9,778 nt of DNA from an uncultured bacterium (GCA_937871115.1 CALMXW010000083.1:1-9778); one strand, 5' to 3'; positions 1 to 6,655 are shown, numbered from the stretch's first letter. Made by a program: numbers and translations. Notes: generated by a model from the letters alone, not told the origin.

Positions 1-6
1 CTTTGG

Positions 7-29
7 AGAACTTTTTCGAAAGTTTTTTG
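7..29 (+). terminator. AT-rich hairpin with UUCG loop and T-run, likely upstream-gene terminator
   Basis: AGAACTTT (7-14) pairs with AAAGTTTT (19-26), 8 bp including one G-U, around a TTCG tetraloop. The run of T (23-28) continues past the stem. The stem is AT-rich but the loop is an unusually stable one. It probably ends a transcript entering from the left edge, which would make the gene at 80 a separate unit. I see no convincing promoter between 29 and 79. Confidence 0.5.
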
Positions 30-79
30 AATGGCACTTTGATTTTTTAGGTTCGAAAACAACACACGAGGAATGTGAA

Positions 80-1576
80 ATGAAATCGAGAACGAGGATA
101 TTTTTCAGGAGTCTCAACTTCTGGCTCTGCTTCTTCGGGAGCATTGTCTTGCTCACGGCAGTAGTCGTGGAGAAAGCGGAATCGGCCGTGCCCACCTACA
201 CGGTGAACAAGCCTCCAGCGCATCAGCATTTGAGCAGGGAAGCCAGGAAGCTCAGAGGCGTGCCACAAGCGGTGCTCGCCCATATCCGGCACGACATCGA
301 CGACCCATTCGACGCAATGTTTACTGCCAAGTACGACAAGGAGAACCGTGACGATATCATTACCGGTTCCGCCGAAGAAGATCAGGAAAAAAATCCGCTT
401 GCTTGGAGTGCGGACGAAGCCGGGTGCCTCGTCTTTTTTGGAGGATTTACCGAGCGTGTGTGCAGTAATGGCGGACGCAACGGATTCTTTGAGCATTTCT
501 GGTGTCCTGATTGTATCTATGCCGGAGTGCATTACAACGGTGCCATGGAAGACGGAATCTATAACCGCGGGATCAGTGTGTCATTCACTTCCATAAATTC
601 CCCGGATCGCGGGCATTACGACAGTGCGTATCGGCTTGCGGAAGATCTCTACGCGAATTACTTTCTCCCGCTTGCTCTCTCGCGCGACTTCGACGAAGCG
701 TATTATTGGCTCGGGCGTGTGGCGCATATAGTGGAAGATCTGGAAGTTCCCGCGCATGTGCATGGGGTACGGCACGATGTCTTGGGGAACAGGGACTGGT
801 ACGAAGAGCTCTTCACTCGCCTGCCGGAGCTCCTGTACCGTATTCACGGAGAAGATTACGCCAGTCTGGCGTATCGTGTTGATGCGCTTCCAAACATGGA
901 GAGGTTTGATTGGAACAGTGTGTATCCGGTAAGCCGTATAGGCCACAGCCCGTCGGATTTCTTCAAGCTCCTCTGGTATACCGCGCAGACGACACAGTAT
1001 TGGGCAGTCCGCACGGATGCAATCTCAAAGAGAGGGAATGCCACGTACCGCGATGTAAACAACGTCGTTCATACGTTCAATCCTCCGCTATGGGCAGGAG
1101 AGAAGATACAGCCGCTCATGCTACCCCAGCAGCTTACCGAAGCGGGGCTCGAGCAGGAGGCGGGAGCTCTCTTGGTGCATGCTCTGCGTGCGGTGGCTGG
1201 GCTCTACATTCTCTCGGGGCAAGATCTCGGGCGGTATCATCTCTCCGAGTGGTCGTCTGGTGTTCTTCCGGACGGTGATTGGACGAACATCAAGCACGAC
1301 TTTTCAGTGCCGGCGAATCTCGCAGTGGCGAGGGTCGTGTACCAGGGTAGCAATCCGATGAGCGTGCGAGAAGCGGTAGATCGGGGCCTTCTCGAAGACA
1401 CGGCGTACGAATCTTACCAAGGAAGGTGGCGGACTTTCTATACCGATCTCTCTGATTGGAAATTTCGCCCCGGAGTGTGGTACTCGATCCGAGCTCGCCA
1501 GCCGGGCGTGAAAATTATTCTTCGTGCCGTGCAGGATTTCCCACGGACGACGAAAACTTTCGGCCCGTTGCCGTAG
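80..1576 (+). CDS. Secreted zinc-dependent phospholipase C / S1-P1 nuclease-like protein
   Basis: The 498-residue product opens with a signal peptide: basic residues 2-13, a hydrophobic core at about 14-30, and likely cleavage near A33-E-S35/A36. The mature part shows the spaced metal ligands of the bacterial zinc phospholipase C / S1-P1 nuclease superfamily: H48 (HQHLSREA), D101 (ITGSAEED), H139 (FFEHFWCPD), and the block H216-x3-D220-x5-H226 (AHIVEDLEVPAH). These enzymes cleave phosphoester bonds of phospholipids or nucleic acids outside the cytoplasm. The substrate cannot be decided here. The roughly 270 residues after the metal block are longer than the minimal fold, and their last 100 look like a separate, unassigned region. 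The ATG at 80 has GAGGA at 68-72 as ribosome binding site. The gene appears monocistronic, with a strong terminator 27 nt after its stop. Family assignment rests on motif spacing read by eye, so the superfamily is likely but the activity is inference. Confidence 0.7.
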   Translation: MKSRTRIFFRSLNFWLCFFGSIVLLTAVVVEKAESAVPTYTVNKPPAHQHLSREARKLRGVPQAVLAHIRHDIDDPFDAMFTAKYDKENRDDIITGSAEEDQEKNPLAWSADEAGCLVFFGGFTERVCSNGGRNGFFEHFWCPDCIYAGVHYNGAMEDGIYNRGISVSFTSINSPDRGHYDSAYRLAEDLYANYFLPLALSRDFDEAYYWLGRVAHIVEDLEVPAHVHGVRHDVLGNRDWYEELFTRLPELLYRIHGEDYASLAYRVDALPNMERFDWNSVYPVSRIGHSPSDFFKLLWYTAQTTQYWAVRTDAISKRGNATYRDVNNVVHTFNPPLWAGEKIQPLMLPQQLTEAGLEQEAGALLVHALRAVAGLYILSGQDLGRYHLSEWSSGVLPDGDWTNIKHDFSVPANLAVARVVYQGSNPMSVREAVDRGLLEDTAYESYQGRWRTFYTDLSDWKFRPGVWYSIRARQPGVKIILRAVQDFPRTTKTFGPLP

Positions 1577-1602
1577 TATTTCAAATCTTTGAGTAGTCTT
1601 TT

Positions 1603-1640
1603 GGGGTCTTCATGCTTTGCGTGGAGGCCCTTTATTTTTT
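1603..1640 (+). terminator. Rho-independent terminator of the 80-1576 gene
   Basis: Positions 1604-1615 pair with 1619-1630, a 12-bp stem with three G-U pairs and a TTT loop, followed by TTTATTTTTT (1631-1640). It lies 27 nt after the stop at 1576 and separates this gene from galU. Confidence 0.8.
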
Positions 1641-1652
1641 AATGAGAAGGAG

Positions 1653-1688
1653 TATAGTGGGTACTATCTTAAAATAACCTTTTAAAGT
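1653..1688 (+). promoter_or_regulatory. Possible galU promoter region (ambiguous)
   Basis: The strong terminator upstream means galU needs its own promoter. Three -10-like hexamers are present: TATAGT (1653-1658), TAAAAT (1670-1675) and TAAAGT (1683-1688). None has a good TTGACA-like box at the right distance. ATAGT and ACTAT (1654-1658 and 1663-1667) form a small inverted repeat. I cannot choose between the candidates. Confidence 0.25.
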
Positions 1689-1697
1689 AAGCATTGT

Positions 1698-2582
1698 ATG
1701 CCAGAAAAATCACAAAAAATTCGAAAAGCGATTCTTCCTGTGGCCGGCTTCGGTACGCGCTTTTTGCCCGCCACCAAGGCTCAGCCAAAAGAGATGCTTC
1801 CCGTCGTCGACAAGCCGGTGGTGCAATATATAGTAGAAGACCTCGCCGCCGCAGGGATTGAAGAAGTCATTTTTATCACCGGCCGTGGCAAACGCGCGCT
1901 CGAAGACCACTTCGATACTTCGTACGAGCTCGAGGATACGCTCGTGCAAAAAAACAAAACTGAGCTTCTCGCTTCGGTAAAAAATATTCCAAACTTGGCG
2001 CGCTTCTCTTATGTGCGGCAAAAAACTCCACGCGGCAATGGCGATGCTTTGCTTCAGGCAGCGCACCTCATCAACAACGAGCCGGTACTCGTGGTCTTCG
2101 GCGACTGTCTCTACGATGCGGAAGTTTCTACGGTGCGCCAGCTTCTCGATGCGTACGAAAAATTCCAGGGGCCGATTATCGGGCTGACCGAGATCCCAAA
2201 AGAAGATGTTTCGAAATTCGGCGTCGTCGCAGGAAATAAAATCGATGATAAATATCTCGAGATTACGAAATTTGTCGAAAAGCCGAAGATGGAAGATGCG
2301 CCTTCAAACATCGTGGCGCCTGGTATGTATATCCTCACTCCGGAAATTTTTGAGATGCTTGAAGAGGTGGATAAGAGCGGAAAGGAGGGAGAGCTCGGCC
2401 TCGACGATGCCTTCAACGCCATGCTCGCTCGGGACAAGAAAATTTACGGCTGTCTTCTCGACGGTGAGTGGCTCGACACGGGTGATAAATTTAGTTTCAT
2501 CAAGGCGACAATCCACATGGGGCTCAAGCACCCGGAAGTGGGGGAGAAGCTTGCGGAGTATCTCAAGAGTTTGAAAGGGTAG
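1698..2582 (+). CDS. galU: UTP-glucose-1-phosphate uridylyltransferase
   Basis: GalU makes UDP-glucose from UTP and glucose 1-phosphate in the cytoplasm, supplying sugar for envelope polysaccharides and nucleotide-sugar interconversion. The product is 294 residues, the usual length. The nucleotidyltransferase signature is at residues 14-35 (PVAGFGTRFLPATK, then PKEMLP). VVFGDCLYD, FVEKP, the GELGLDDAF segment and GEWLDTGDK follow in the expected order. The ATG at 1698 gives a family-like N terminus, but no Shine-Dalgarno sequence precedes it. The gene lies behind a terminator and 108 nt before the acylphosphatase, with a large inverted repeat in the gap. Whether galU transcription continues into acyP-uppS therefore depends on what that repeat does. 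Nothing looks truncated. Confidence 0.96.
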   Translation: MPEKSQKIRKAILPVAGFGTRFLPATKAQPKEMLPVVDKPVVQYIVEDLAAAGIEEVIFITGRGKRALEDHFDTSYELEDTLVQKNKTELLASVKNIPNLARFSYVRQKTPRGNGDALLQAAHLINNEPVLVVFGDCLYDAEVSTVRQLLDAYEKFQGPIIGLTEIPKEDVSKFGVVAGNKIDDKYLEITKFVEKPKMEDAPSNIVAPGMYILTPEIFEMLEEVDKSGKEGELGLDDAFNAMLARDKKIYGCLLDGEWLDTGDKFSFIKATIHMGLKHPEVGEKLAEYLKSLKG

Positions 2583-2593
2583 GTGAAGGTACC

Positions 2594-2685
2594 CCTGAAT
2601 TTGAAATAATAAAAATTTTCAAGTCCTCGGGTCTCCTCGCTCTGCTCGGCCAGACATTGAAAATTTTTATTATTTCAAATTCAGG
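2594..2685. repeat. Perfect 29-bp inverted repeat with 34-nt GC-rich loop
   Basis: Positions 2594-2622 are the exact reverse complement of 2657-2685 (29 of 29 by manual pairing). The arms are AT-rich apart from their outer CCTG/CAGG ends. The loop (2623-2656) is GC-rich and pyrimidine-rich on this strand; GTC (2623-2625) and GAC (2653-2655) can extend the stem past one bulged A. The right arm ends 5 nt before the acylphosphatase ATG, so in RNA the hairpin would occupy its leader. There is no GC-rich stem followed by a T-run, so it is not a typical terminator. AGGTGA occurs at 2581-2586 and 2683-2688, which could be a short target duplication or chance. It may be a dispersed intergenic repeat. 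Confidence 0.95.
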
Positions 2686-2690
2686 TGACC

Positions 2691-2966
2691 ATGCAAGAAC
2701 GCCTCGAAGCAAAAATTACCGGTCGCGTGCAGATGGTCATGTTTCGCGATTTTAGTCAGCGCAAAGCTCGCAGGCTGGGGCTCGTGGGCACGGTGCAAAA
2801 TATGCCCAATGGATCGGTATCGGTAGTCGCAGAAGGGAAGCGAGAAGATCTCGAAAAATTTCTCGTGCTTCTTCACAAGGGTTCAATACTTTCTCGCGTG
2901 GAGAATGTGAACGTAGTGTGGGGTGTTGCGACGGGAGAATTTACAGATTTTAAAATTGTTTTCTAA
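2691..2966 (+). CDS. Acylphosphatase
   Basis: Acylphosphatase is a small cytoplasmic enzyme that hydrolyses carboxyl-phosphate bonds in acyl phosphates. The 91-residue product matches the family length. The signature reads GRVQMVMFRDF at residues 11-21, with the phosphate-binding arginine at R19. QNMPNGSV follows, with the catalytic asparagine at N37. The position after GRVQ is usually glycine (GVxFR) and is methionine here, which is odd but leaves the catalytic pair intact. I chose ATG 2691 over an in-frame GTG at 2685 because AGGTG at 2683-2687 could act as ribosome binding site for neither perfectly, and ATG is the stronger codon; GTG would add two residues. The stop is immediately followed by the uppS ATG, indicating cotranscription. 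Confidence 0.9.
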   Translation: MQERLEAKITGRVQMVMFRDFSQRKARRLGLVGTVQNMPNGSVSVVAEGKREDLEKFLVLLHKGSILSRVENVNVVWGVATGEFTDFKIVF

Positions 2967-3659
2967 ATGAAAAACATTCCGCAATGCATCGGGATAATAA
3001 TGGACGGCAATCGGCGCTGGGCGAAAGCGCGCGGACTCCCCACGCTTCAGGGCCACGCTCTCGGATATGAGAAAATCAAAGACGTGATGGAGTGGGCAGA
3101 TGAAGCGGGCGTAGAGCACATCGTCATCTACGCTTTTTCTACCGAAAATTGGAAACGGACAGAAGAAGAAGTGAACTACCTGATGAATCTTTTCCGAAAG
3201 ATGCTCATCGCCGAAGAAATTAAAGAGATGAAAAGGCGCGAGCTTCGCGTGCGGTTTATCGGCGAGCGCGGGAAATTCGCGCCGGATATTGGAGAGGGCA
3301 TGGAGCGCATGGAGAGTGAGACAAAAGACGGGAAGAAAAATCTTTGGGTGGCACTTTCATACGGCGGCCGGCCCGAGATACTTGTGGCGGTGAAAAATAT
3401 TTTGCGCGAAAAAAATAAAGACGAGGTAGAGAAACTCACCGAAGAAGATTTTTCAAAATTTCTTTGGACAGCAGAGATGCCCGACCCAGATATCATCATC
3501 CGCACCGGAGGGGAGCAGCGGCTCTCAAATTTTCTCCCGTGGCAGAGCGTGTACAGCGAGCTTTTCTTCACGGAAACATTTTGGCCAGATTTTTCGAAAG
3601 AAGAATTTGAAAAAATATTGGAAGAATATGCGGGGCGAGAACGGCGGAGAGGGAAATAG
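2967..3659 (+). CDS. uppS: Isoprenyl transferase (undecaprenyl diphosphate synthase)
   Basis: UppS extends farnesyl diphosphate with isopentenyl diphosphate units in cis configuration to make the C55 lipid carrier for peptidoglycan and other envelope polymers. The 230-residue product starts at once with the diphosphate-binding motif IGIIMDGNRRWAK (catalytic D13, arginines R16-R17). H30 lies in LQGHALGY, the AFSTENWKR block follows, and the C-terminal signature is RTGGEQRLSNFLPWQ then SELFF. All are in family order, and the length is at the short end of normal. The start codon directly abuts the acylphosphatase stop with no intervening bases and no Shine-Dalgarno sequence, so translation may be coupled. 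Pairing with galU nearby fits envelope biogenesis. No clear terminator follows; the next gene seems to have its own promoter. Confidence 0.96.
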   Translation: MKNIPQCIGIIMDGNRRWAKARGLPTLQGHALGYEKIKDVMEWADEAGVEHIVIYAFSTENWKRTEEEVNYLMNLFRKMLIAEEIKEMKRRELRVRFIGERGKFAPDIGEGMERMESETKDGKKNLWVALSYGGRPEILVAVKNILREKNKDEVEKLTEEDFSKFLWTAEMPDPDIIIRTGGEQRLSNFLPWQSVYSELFFTETFWPDFSKEEFEKILEEYAGRERRRGK

Positions 3660-3666
3660 AGAGCTA

Positions 3667-3714
3667 TTGACTTTTTCGACTTTCTGTTAAATCATAACAC
3701 CGGGTTCGTGAACC
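3667..3714 (+). promoter_or_regulatory. Possible promoter and 12-bp palindrome before the M14-like gene
   Basis: TTGACT (3667-3672) resembles a -35 box. The best -10 candidates, TTAAAT (3687-3692) and CATAAC (3693-3698), are spaced 14 and 20 nt away, neither ideal. A perfect palindrome GGTTC-GT-GAACC lies at 3703-3714, where an operator or a 5' hairpin could sit. Only the palindrome is certain. Confidence 0.3.
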
Positions 3715-3763
3715 AAATACTCACGAAATGACTTCTTTTACAAACACCCACCCGGAGGTGGAT

Positions 3764-4852
3764 ATGTCTTCTTACATCAGAGACCGAGCAAGATTTTTGG
3801 CAGCGGCAAAATCTGCGGGAGTGTCTGCACACTCGGAGTTTGAGTGCCCGAGTCTTGGCCCGGACGGCGAGAAGCTGTATATGGACGTGGTGTATTTTGG
3901 TGCGGTAAATGGTGATTTGCCGAGTGATCAGAATATTTTGGTACTCAGTAGCGCCGTCCACGGAAACGAATACGGTCCCGAGGTTCAGATCGAGCTCTTG
4001 GAAAATGGATTCACATCACGCGTTCCGAAGGGTGTTGGAGTGTGCATGATCTTCTGCGTCAATCCGTCGGGCAGAGCGTGGGGCGAGCGGACAGACCACG
4101 ACAACATCGACGTAAATCGCGCCGGCGGGTTGCCGGAAAGCTTTATTCCGAAACCGGATTGTTCAAAATACGACTCCCTGCTGTATCCCCAGAGTTGGAG
4201 TGCAGATGCGGCGGAGGCTATCGAAGATCGTATCCGAAAGGATAAAGATTTTGCGAAGGCCATCATTGGCGGGCAGTATCATAATCCGCAAGGCCTTTTG
4301 TACGGTGGCCAGCCGGGGGAGTGTTGGAGTATCAATACTCTAAAAGATATTTGCGAAAGTTTTCTTTCGCGTGCCGATCGCGTAGCTATGATCGATACTC
4401 ACACCGGCGCGCCGGTTCCCTATATGGAAGGCGAAATATACTATTCGTCCAACGCTGATGACGCGGTAGTGGCGAAAATACGCAAGTGGTATGGTGCGGA
4501 CGTTGGTACTATCCAGGCGACGGGCGGGTACGAGATGTTTAGCGAAGATGTAACCGTCTTTGGAGCCATGCGCCGATTTCTTCCACCGAGTGTATTTTTT
4601 ATTCCGGTGGTAATGGAAATGGGTACTGGTTTTAGTGCAGACAGATCTCTTGTCATAATGGCCGCGGCAAATTATTACCGCCAAAACTCCGGGATACGGT
4701 GGCAGGAAGATGAGTCCATGTGCGAAATCAGGTATGATTTTCTGGAGCTTTTTGCGCCGGACGATCCCTGCTTTGAGGGGGCAATGTACTGTCGCATTGC
4801 AACCATGTGTCGTTCGGCAGTGCTCGGACTTGCCTCCTGCGCTTTGCTCTGA
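3764..4852 (+). CDS. M14-like zinc metallopeptidase / deacylase, DUF2817-type
   Basis: The 362-residue product resembles the DUF2817 branch of the M14 zinc carboxypeptidase / aspartoacylase fold. VLSSAVHGNEYGPE supplies H66 and E69, the HxxE zinc pair. NPSGRAWGERTDHDNIDVNR (residues 100-119) matches the family's NPxGxAxxRRxNxxNVDLNR region. GGQYHNPQGLLYGG (169-182) and SINTLKDI fit the family's next block. DTHTG (211-215) gives the third ligand, H213, and E285 in VVMEMGTG is the likely catalytic glutamate. Members are predicted to cleave a C-terminal residue or acyl amide; the substrate is unknown. No signal peptide is visible, so it is probably cytoplasmic. I moved the start from ATG 3728 to ATG 3764 because GGAGGTG (3754-3760) sits five bases upstream of it and the upstream 12 residues add no domain. 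A strong terminator 27 nt after the stop makes it a single-gene unit. Confidence 0.8.
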   Translation: MSSYIRDRARFLAAAKSAGVSAHSEFECPSLGPDGEKLYMDVVYFGAVNGDLPSDQNILVLSSAVHGNEYGPEVQIELLENGFTSRVPKGVGVCMIFCVNPSGRAWGERTDHDNIDVNRAGGLPESFIPKPDCSKYDSLLYPQSWSADAAEAIEDRIRKDKDFAKAIIGGQYHNPQGLLYGGQPGECWSINTLKDICESFLSRADRVAMIDTHTGAPVPYMEGEIYYSSNADDAVVAKIRKWYGADVGTIQATGGYEMFSEDVTVFGAMRRFLPPSVFFIPVVMEMGTGFSADRSLVIMAAANYYRQNSGIRWQEDESMCEIRYDFLELFAPDDPCFEGAMYCRIATMCRSAVLGLASCALL

Positions 4853-4879
4853 CGCGAAGTTTAGCGGAAAGATCTAGCT

Positions 4880-4912
4880 AAGGACGGCTCTCTCGGGGGC
4901 CGTTCTTTTTGT
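4880..4912 (+). terminator. Rho-independent terminator of the M14-like gene
   Basis: AAGGACGGCTC (4880-4890) pairs with 4897-4907, an 11-bp stem with two G-U pairs and a six-base loop (4891-4896). TTTTT and further T-rich sequence follow. It lies 27 nt after the stop at 4852. Confidence 0.87.
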
Positions 4913-4937
4913 TTCTCTTTTTTCTTTTGGCGCGGGG

Positions 4938-4946
4938 TGATAGAGT
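4938..4946 (+). promoter_or_regulatory. Possible extended -10 promoter of the rluD-like gene
   Basis: TGATAGAGT is an extended -10 pattern (TGn plus TAGAGT) with no recognisable -35 box. Since a terminator precedes it and the ATG follows 7 nt after the hexamer, initiation at the usual distance would give an mRNA starting at or next to the start codon. Weak evidence by itself. Confidence 0.35.
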
Positions 4947-4952
4947 GAGTAC

Positions 4953-5717
4953 ATGACAGGAGAGATAAAAGTCATCTACGAAGATTCGTACATCCTCGCG
5001 CTCAACAAGCCTGCGGGAATTTTGGTGCATGGCGACGGGCGCTCCCCTCGACAGGGCTCGGGGCAGGCAGAGCACACCATTGCCGATTGGCTTCTGGAAA
5101 AATATCCCGAGATTGCCGGTGTGGGAGAGCCACTCATCACTCCCCAAGGAGAAGAGATTCTCCGCCCGGGTATCGTGCACCGCCTCGACCGTGAGACTTC
5201 CGGCGTGCTTGTGGTGGCGAAAGATCAGGAAACATTTCTCCATCTCAAAGAAGAATTTAAAACACGCCAAATGAAAAAGACATACCGCGCTTTTGTATAT
5301 GGTGTGATGAAGAATGATGAGGGTGTCATCGACAGGCCCATCGGCCGCTCGCGGAGCCACCCCACTCTTTGGTCTGCAGAATACGGCGCGAAGGGCTCGG
5401 CAAACAATGGCGGCGAGCTTCGTGAGGCGGTAACAGAGTACAAAGTGATTTCTCGCGGAGAAGGCGTCACGTATCTCGAAGCCTACCCGAAGACGGGCCG
5501 CACCCATCAGATCCGTGTGCACCTCAAAGCCGTCGGGCATTCGGTGGTGTGCGACAAACTCTATGCACCAAACAAGCCGAGCCTTTTGGATTTCTCTCGG
5601 CTGGCTCTCCATGCGTATTCACTTGAAGTTTCTCTTCCTGGAGAGGGGAGGATTTTGCTCGAAGCGGACTTGCCGGAGGATTTTCAAAAAGCCGAGCGAA
5701 TATTGCGAGAGGGGTAG
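4953..5717 (+). CDS. Ribosomal large-subunit pseudouridine synthase, RluA/RluD family
   Basis: This enzyme isomerises uridines in rRNA (possibly tRNA) to pseudouridine. The 254-residue product shows LNKPAGILVH (17-26), the catalytic motif GIVHRLDRETSG with D79, and the C-terminal GRTHQIRVHLKAVGH block. It starts directly at the synthase domain and lacks the N-terminal S4 RNA-binding domain of E. coli RluC and RluD, so it is closer to a short RluA-like form; the exact target uridine cannot be called. Residues 32-39 (PRQGSGQA, about 5044-5069) look like an inserted segment between GDGRS and EHTIADW, where relatives as I remember them have a short loop. The DNA there is palindrome-like. There is no Shine-Dalgarno sequence, and the promoter may lie just before the ATG. 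A small gene follows 56 nt after the stop. Confidence 0.92.
   Translation: MTGEIKVIYEDSYILALNKPAGILVHGDGRSPRQGSGQAEHTIADWLLEKYPEIAGVGEPLITPQGEEILRPGIVHRLDRETSGVLVVAKDQETFLHLKEEFKTRQMKKTYRAFVYGVMKNDEGVIDRPIGRSRSHPTLWSAEYGAKGSANNGGELREAVTEYKVISRGEGVTYLEAYPKTGRTHQIRVHLKAVGHSVVCDKLYAPNKPSLLDFSRLALHAYSLEVSLPGEGRILLEADLPEDFQKAERILREG
5044..5069. repeat. Short GC-rich palindrome-like insertion inside the rluD-like gene
   Basis: The segment reads CCCCTCGACAGGG then CTCGGGGCAGGCA. CCC-CGA can pair with TCG-GGG if one T is bulged, and CCCT can pair with AGGG. It encodes the eight residues PRQGSGQA, in a surface-loop position between two conserved blocks. Its composition differs from the flanking gene. 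That it is a mobile palindromic repeat is inference from position and from memory of similar strings in CPR genomes. Confidence 0.45.
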
Positions 5718-5773
5718 TTTTGTGTTTAGATGAAAATAGATACGATTTTCTCAAGACAAAGAGGAGAAGTGAG

Positions 5774-6034
5774 ATGAGCTCAAGTACGCTACCAGTGGTT
5801 GTGTTGGGGGAGGTTTCGGTTGATGGAATCCGTGTTCGTGTTTCGACAGTGACTATTCATGTGGACGGACAGGATGGCTTGGTTTTCAATGGTGTCAGCG
5901 GCGAGTATTATTCCGAGGATGGTCATTTCCTTTTAAACCCCCTGTGGCGGCAAAGACTCGATGGTGTTGGATTCCCTGCGGCCACCCAGGTGGAGAGGGC
6001 GATATTAGAAAAACTTTCAGAAGGACTCATTTAA
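5774..6034 (+). CDS. Hypothetical small protein (86 residues)
   Basis: I do not recognise this protein. It has no signal peptide or membrane segment. The first 45 residues are rich in V, T and S with alternating hydrophobics (LGEVSVDGIRVRVSTVTIHV), suggesting a small beta-sheet domain. The C terminus (ATQVERAILEKLSEGLI, about 70-86) looks helical. ATG 5774 is preceded by GAGGAG (5761-5766), seven bases away, a strong ribosome binding site and the main support for a real gene. A frame open from TTG 5720 has no comparable site. It may be cotranscribed with the rluD-like gene 56 nt upstream, since no terminator separates them. TACGAT (5741-5746) could be a -10 box but has no good -35. No terminator is visible before the rplS promoter. 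Confidence 0.65.
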   Translation: MSSSTLPVVVLGEVSVDGIRVRVSTVTIHVDGQDGLVFNGVSGEYYSEDGHFLLNPLWRQRLDGVGFPAATQVERAILEKLSEGLI

Positions 6035-6051
6035 CTTCTTCCAGGAATGAC

Positions 6052-6080
6052 TTGCAACCCGTGCCCCGCTGTGCTACAGT
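6052..6080 (+). promoter_or_regulatory. rplS promoter, TTGCAA-N17-TACAGT with extended -10
   Basis: TTGCAA (6052-6057) and TACAGT (6075-6080) are separated by exactly 17 nt, and TGC (6072-6074) precedes the -10 as an extended element. Predicted initiation near 6087 leaves a leader of about 20 nt. The rpsF promoter has the same -35 box, spacing and TGC. Confidence 0.6.
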
Positions 6081-6106
6081 AGGGGCACTATTGTTATAAA
6101 AACGTT

Positions 6107-6562
6107 ATGAAAACATACGTAAAAACCAGCCCGGTAAATATGGAAGAGCGCAAGAAACTCGACATGCGAGCGGGCGACACCGTGCGTGTTACCGTAAAAA
6201 TCCCGGAAAAAGACAAGGTCCGCCTCCAGGCTTTTGAAGGGCTCGTACTTGCTCGAAAGCATGGTACCGAGGCCGGAGCCACTTTCACGGTCCGCAAGGT
6301 AGCGAGCGGAGTGGGCGTGGAGCGTATTTTCCCTCTGTATTCTCCAGCTATCGAGAGCATCAAGGTGGTCAAACACACCAAGGCTCGTCGCGCCAAGCTC
6401 TACTACATCCGCGATAAGGCAGCCCGCGAAATTCGCCGCAAGATGCGCAGCGGTCGCGTCGCTCACGAAATGGTACTCGACGAAGAGCCAATTGAAGAGG
6501 AGATCCCAGAGCCGGTAGAGGCAGAAGTAATGCCAGAGGCTGTCGAAGAAACAAAAGAATAA
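6107..6562 (+). CDS. rplS: 50S ribosomal protein L19
   Basis: L19 sits at the interface between the ribosomal subunits. The core is unmistakable: [10 protein letters not shown] (23-32), [20 protein letters not shown] (43-62), [14 protein letters not shown] (67-80) and the [11 protein letters not shown] region (92-102). The usual bacterial protein is about 115 residues. This one has 151 because of a strongly acidic tail from about residue 121, made mostly of E, P, V and A. Such a tail would be flexible and negatively charged, unlike the basic core. ATG 6107 gives the normal short N terminus. No Shine-Dalgarno sequence lies in the predicted leader. The gene stands alone, with a promoter immediately before it and a hairpin terminator 8 nt after the stop; the usual rimM-trmD neighbours are absent. 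Confidence 0.96.
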   Translation: MKTYVKTSPVNMEERKKLDMRAGDTVRVTVKIPEKDKVRLQAFEGLVLARKHGTEAGATFTVRKVASGVGVERIFPLYSPAIESIKVVKHTKARRAKLYYIRDKAAREIRRKMRSGRVAHEMVLDEEPIEEEIPEPVEAEVMPEAVEETKE

Positions 6563-6570
6563 TCAAAAAG

Positions 6571-6600
6571 ATAAAACGGGCCCCCAAAGCTCGTTTTATT
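6571..6600 (+). terminator. Rho-independent terminator after rplS
   Basis: ATAAAACGGGC (6571-6581) pairs with GCTCGTTTTAT (6589-6599), 11 bp with one G-U, around the loop CCCCAAA. The T-tract is mostly inside the stem and the sequence after it is only moderately T-rich, so efficiency is uncertain. It begins 8 nt after the rplS stop. Confidence 0.65.
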
Positions 6601-6617
6601 GTTACTTGTGGCTCACC

Positions 6618-6646
6618 TTGAAAAATTTACCGGCTTCGTGCATACT
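6618..6646 (+). promoter_or_regulatory. Likely promoter of tRNA-Leu and tatD
   Basis: TTGAAA (6618-6623) and CATACT (6641-6646) are 17 nt apart. Predicted initiation near 6653 is a few bases before the mature tRNA 5' end at 6656, as expected for a tRNA promoter. Confidence 0.5.
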
Positions 6647-6655
6647 GTACACGAT

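Noticed and set aside
3728..3763. Upstream ATG start for the M14-like gene
   Set aside because: It has no ribosome binding site, while ATG 3764 follows GGAGGTG at ideal spacing. The 12 extra residues add nothing recognisable.
4878..5612. 244-codon open frame on the minus strand
   Set aside because: It lies entirely opposite the rluD-like gene, whose + strand product has all family motifs. The minus product shows no recognisable domain.
5720..5773. Upstream TTG start for the 86-residue protein
   Set aside because: No ribosome binding site, whereas GAGGAG precedes ATG 5774 at good spacing.
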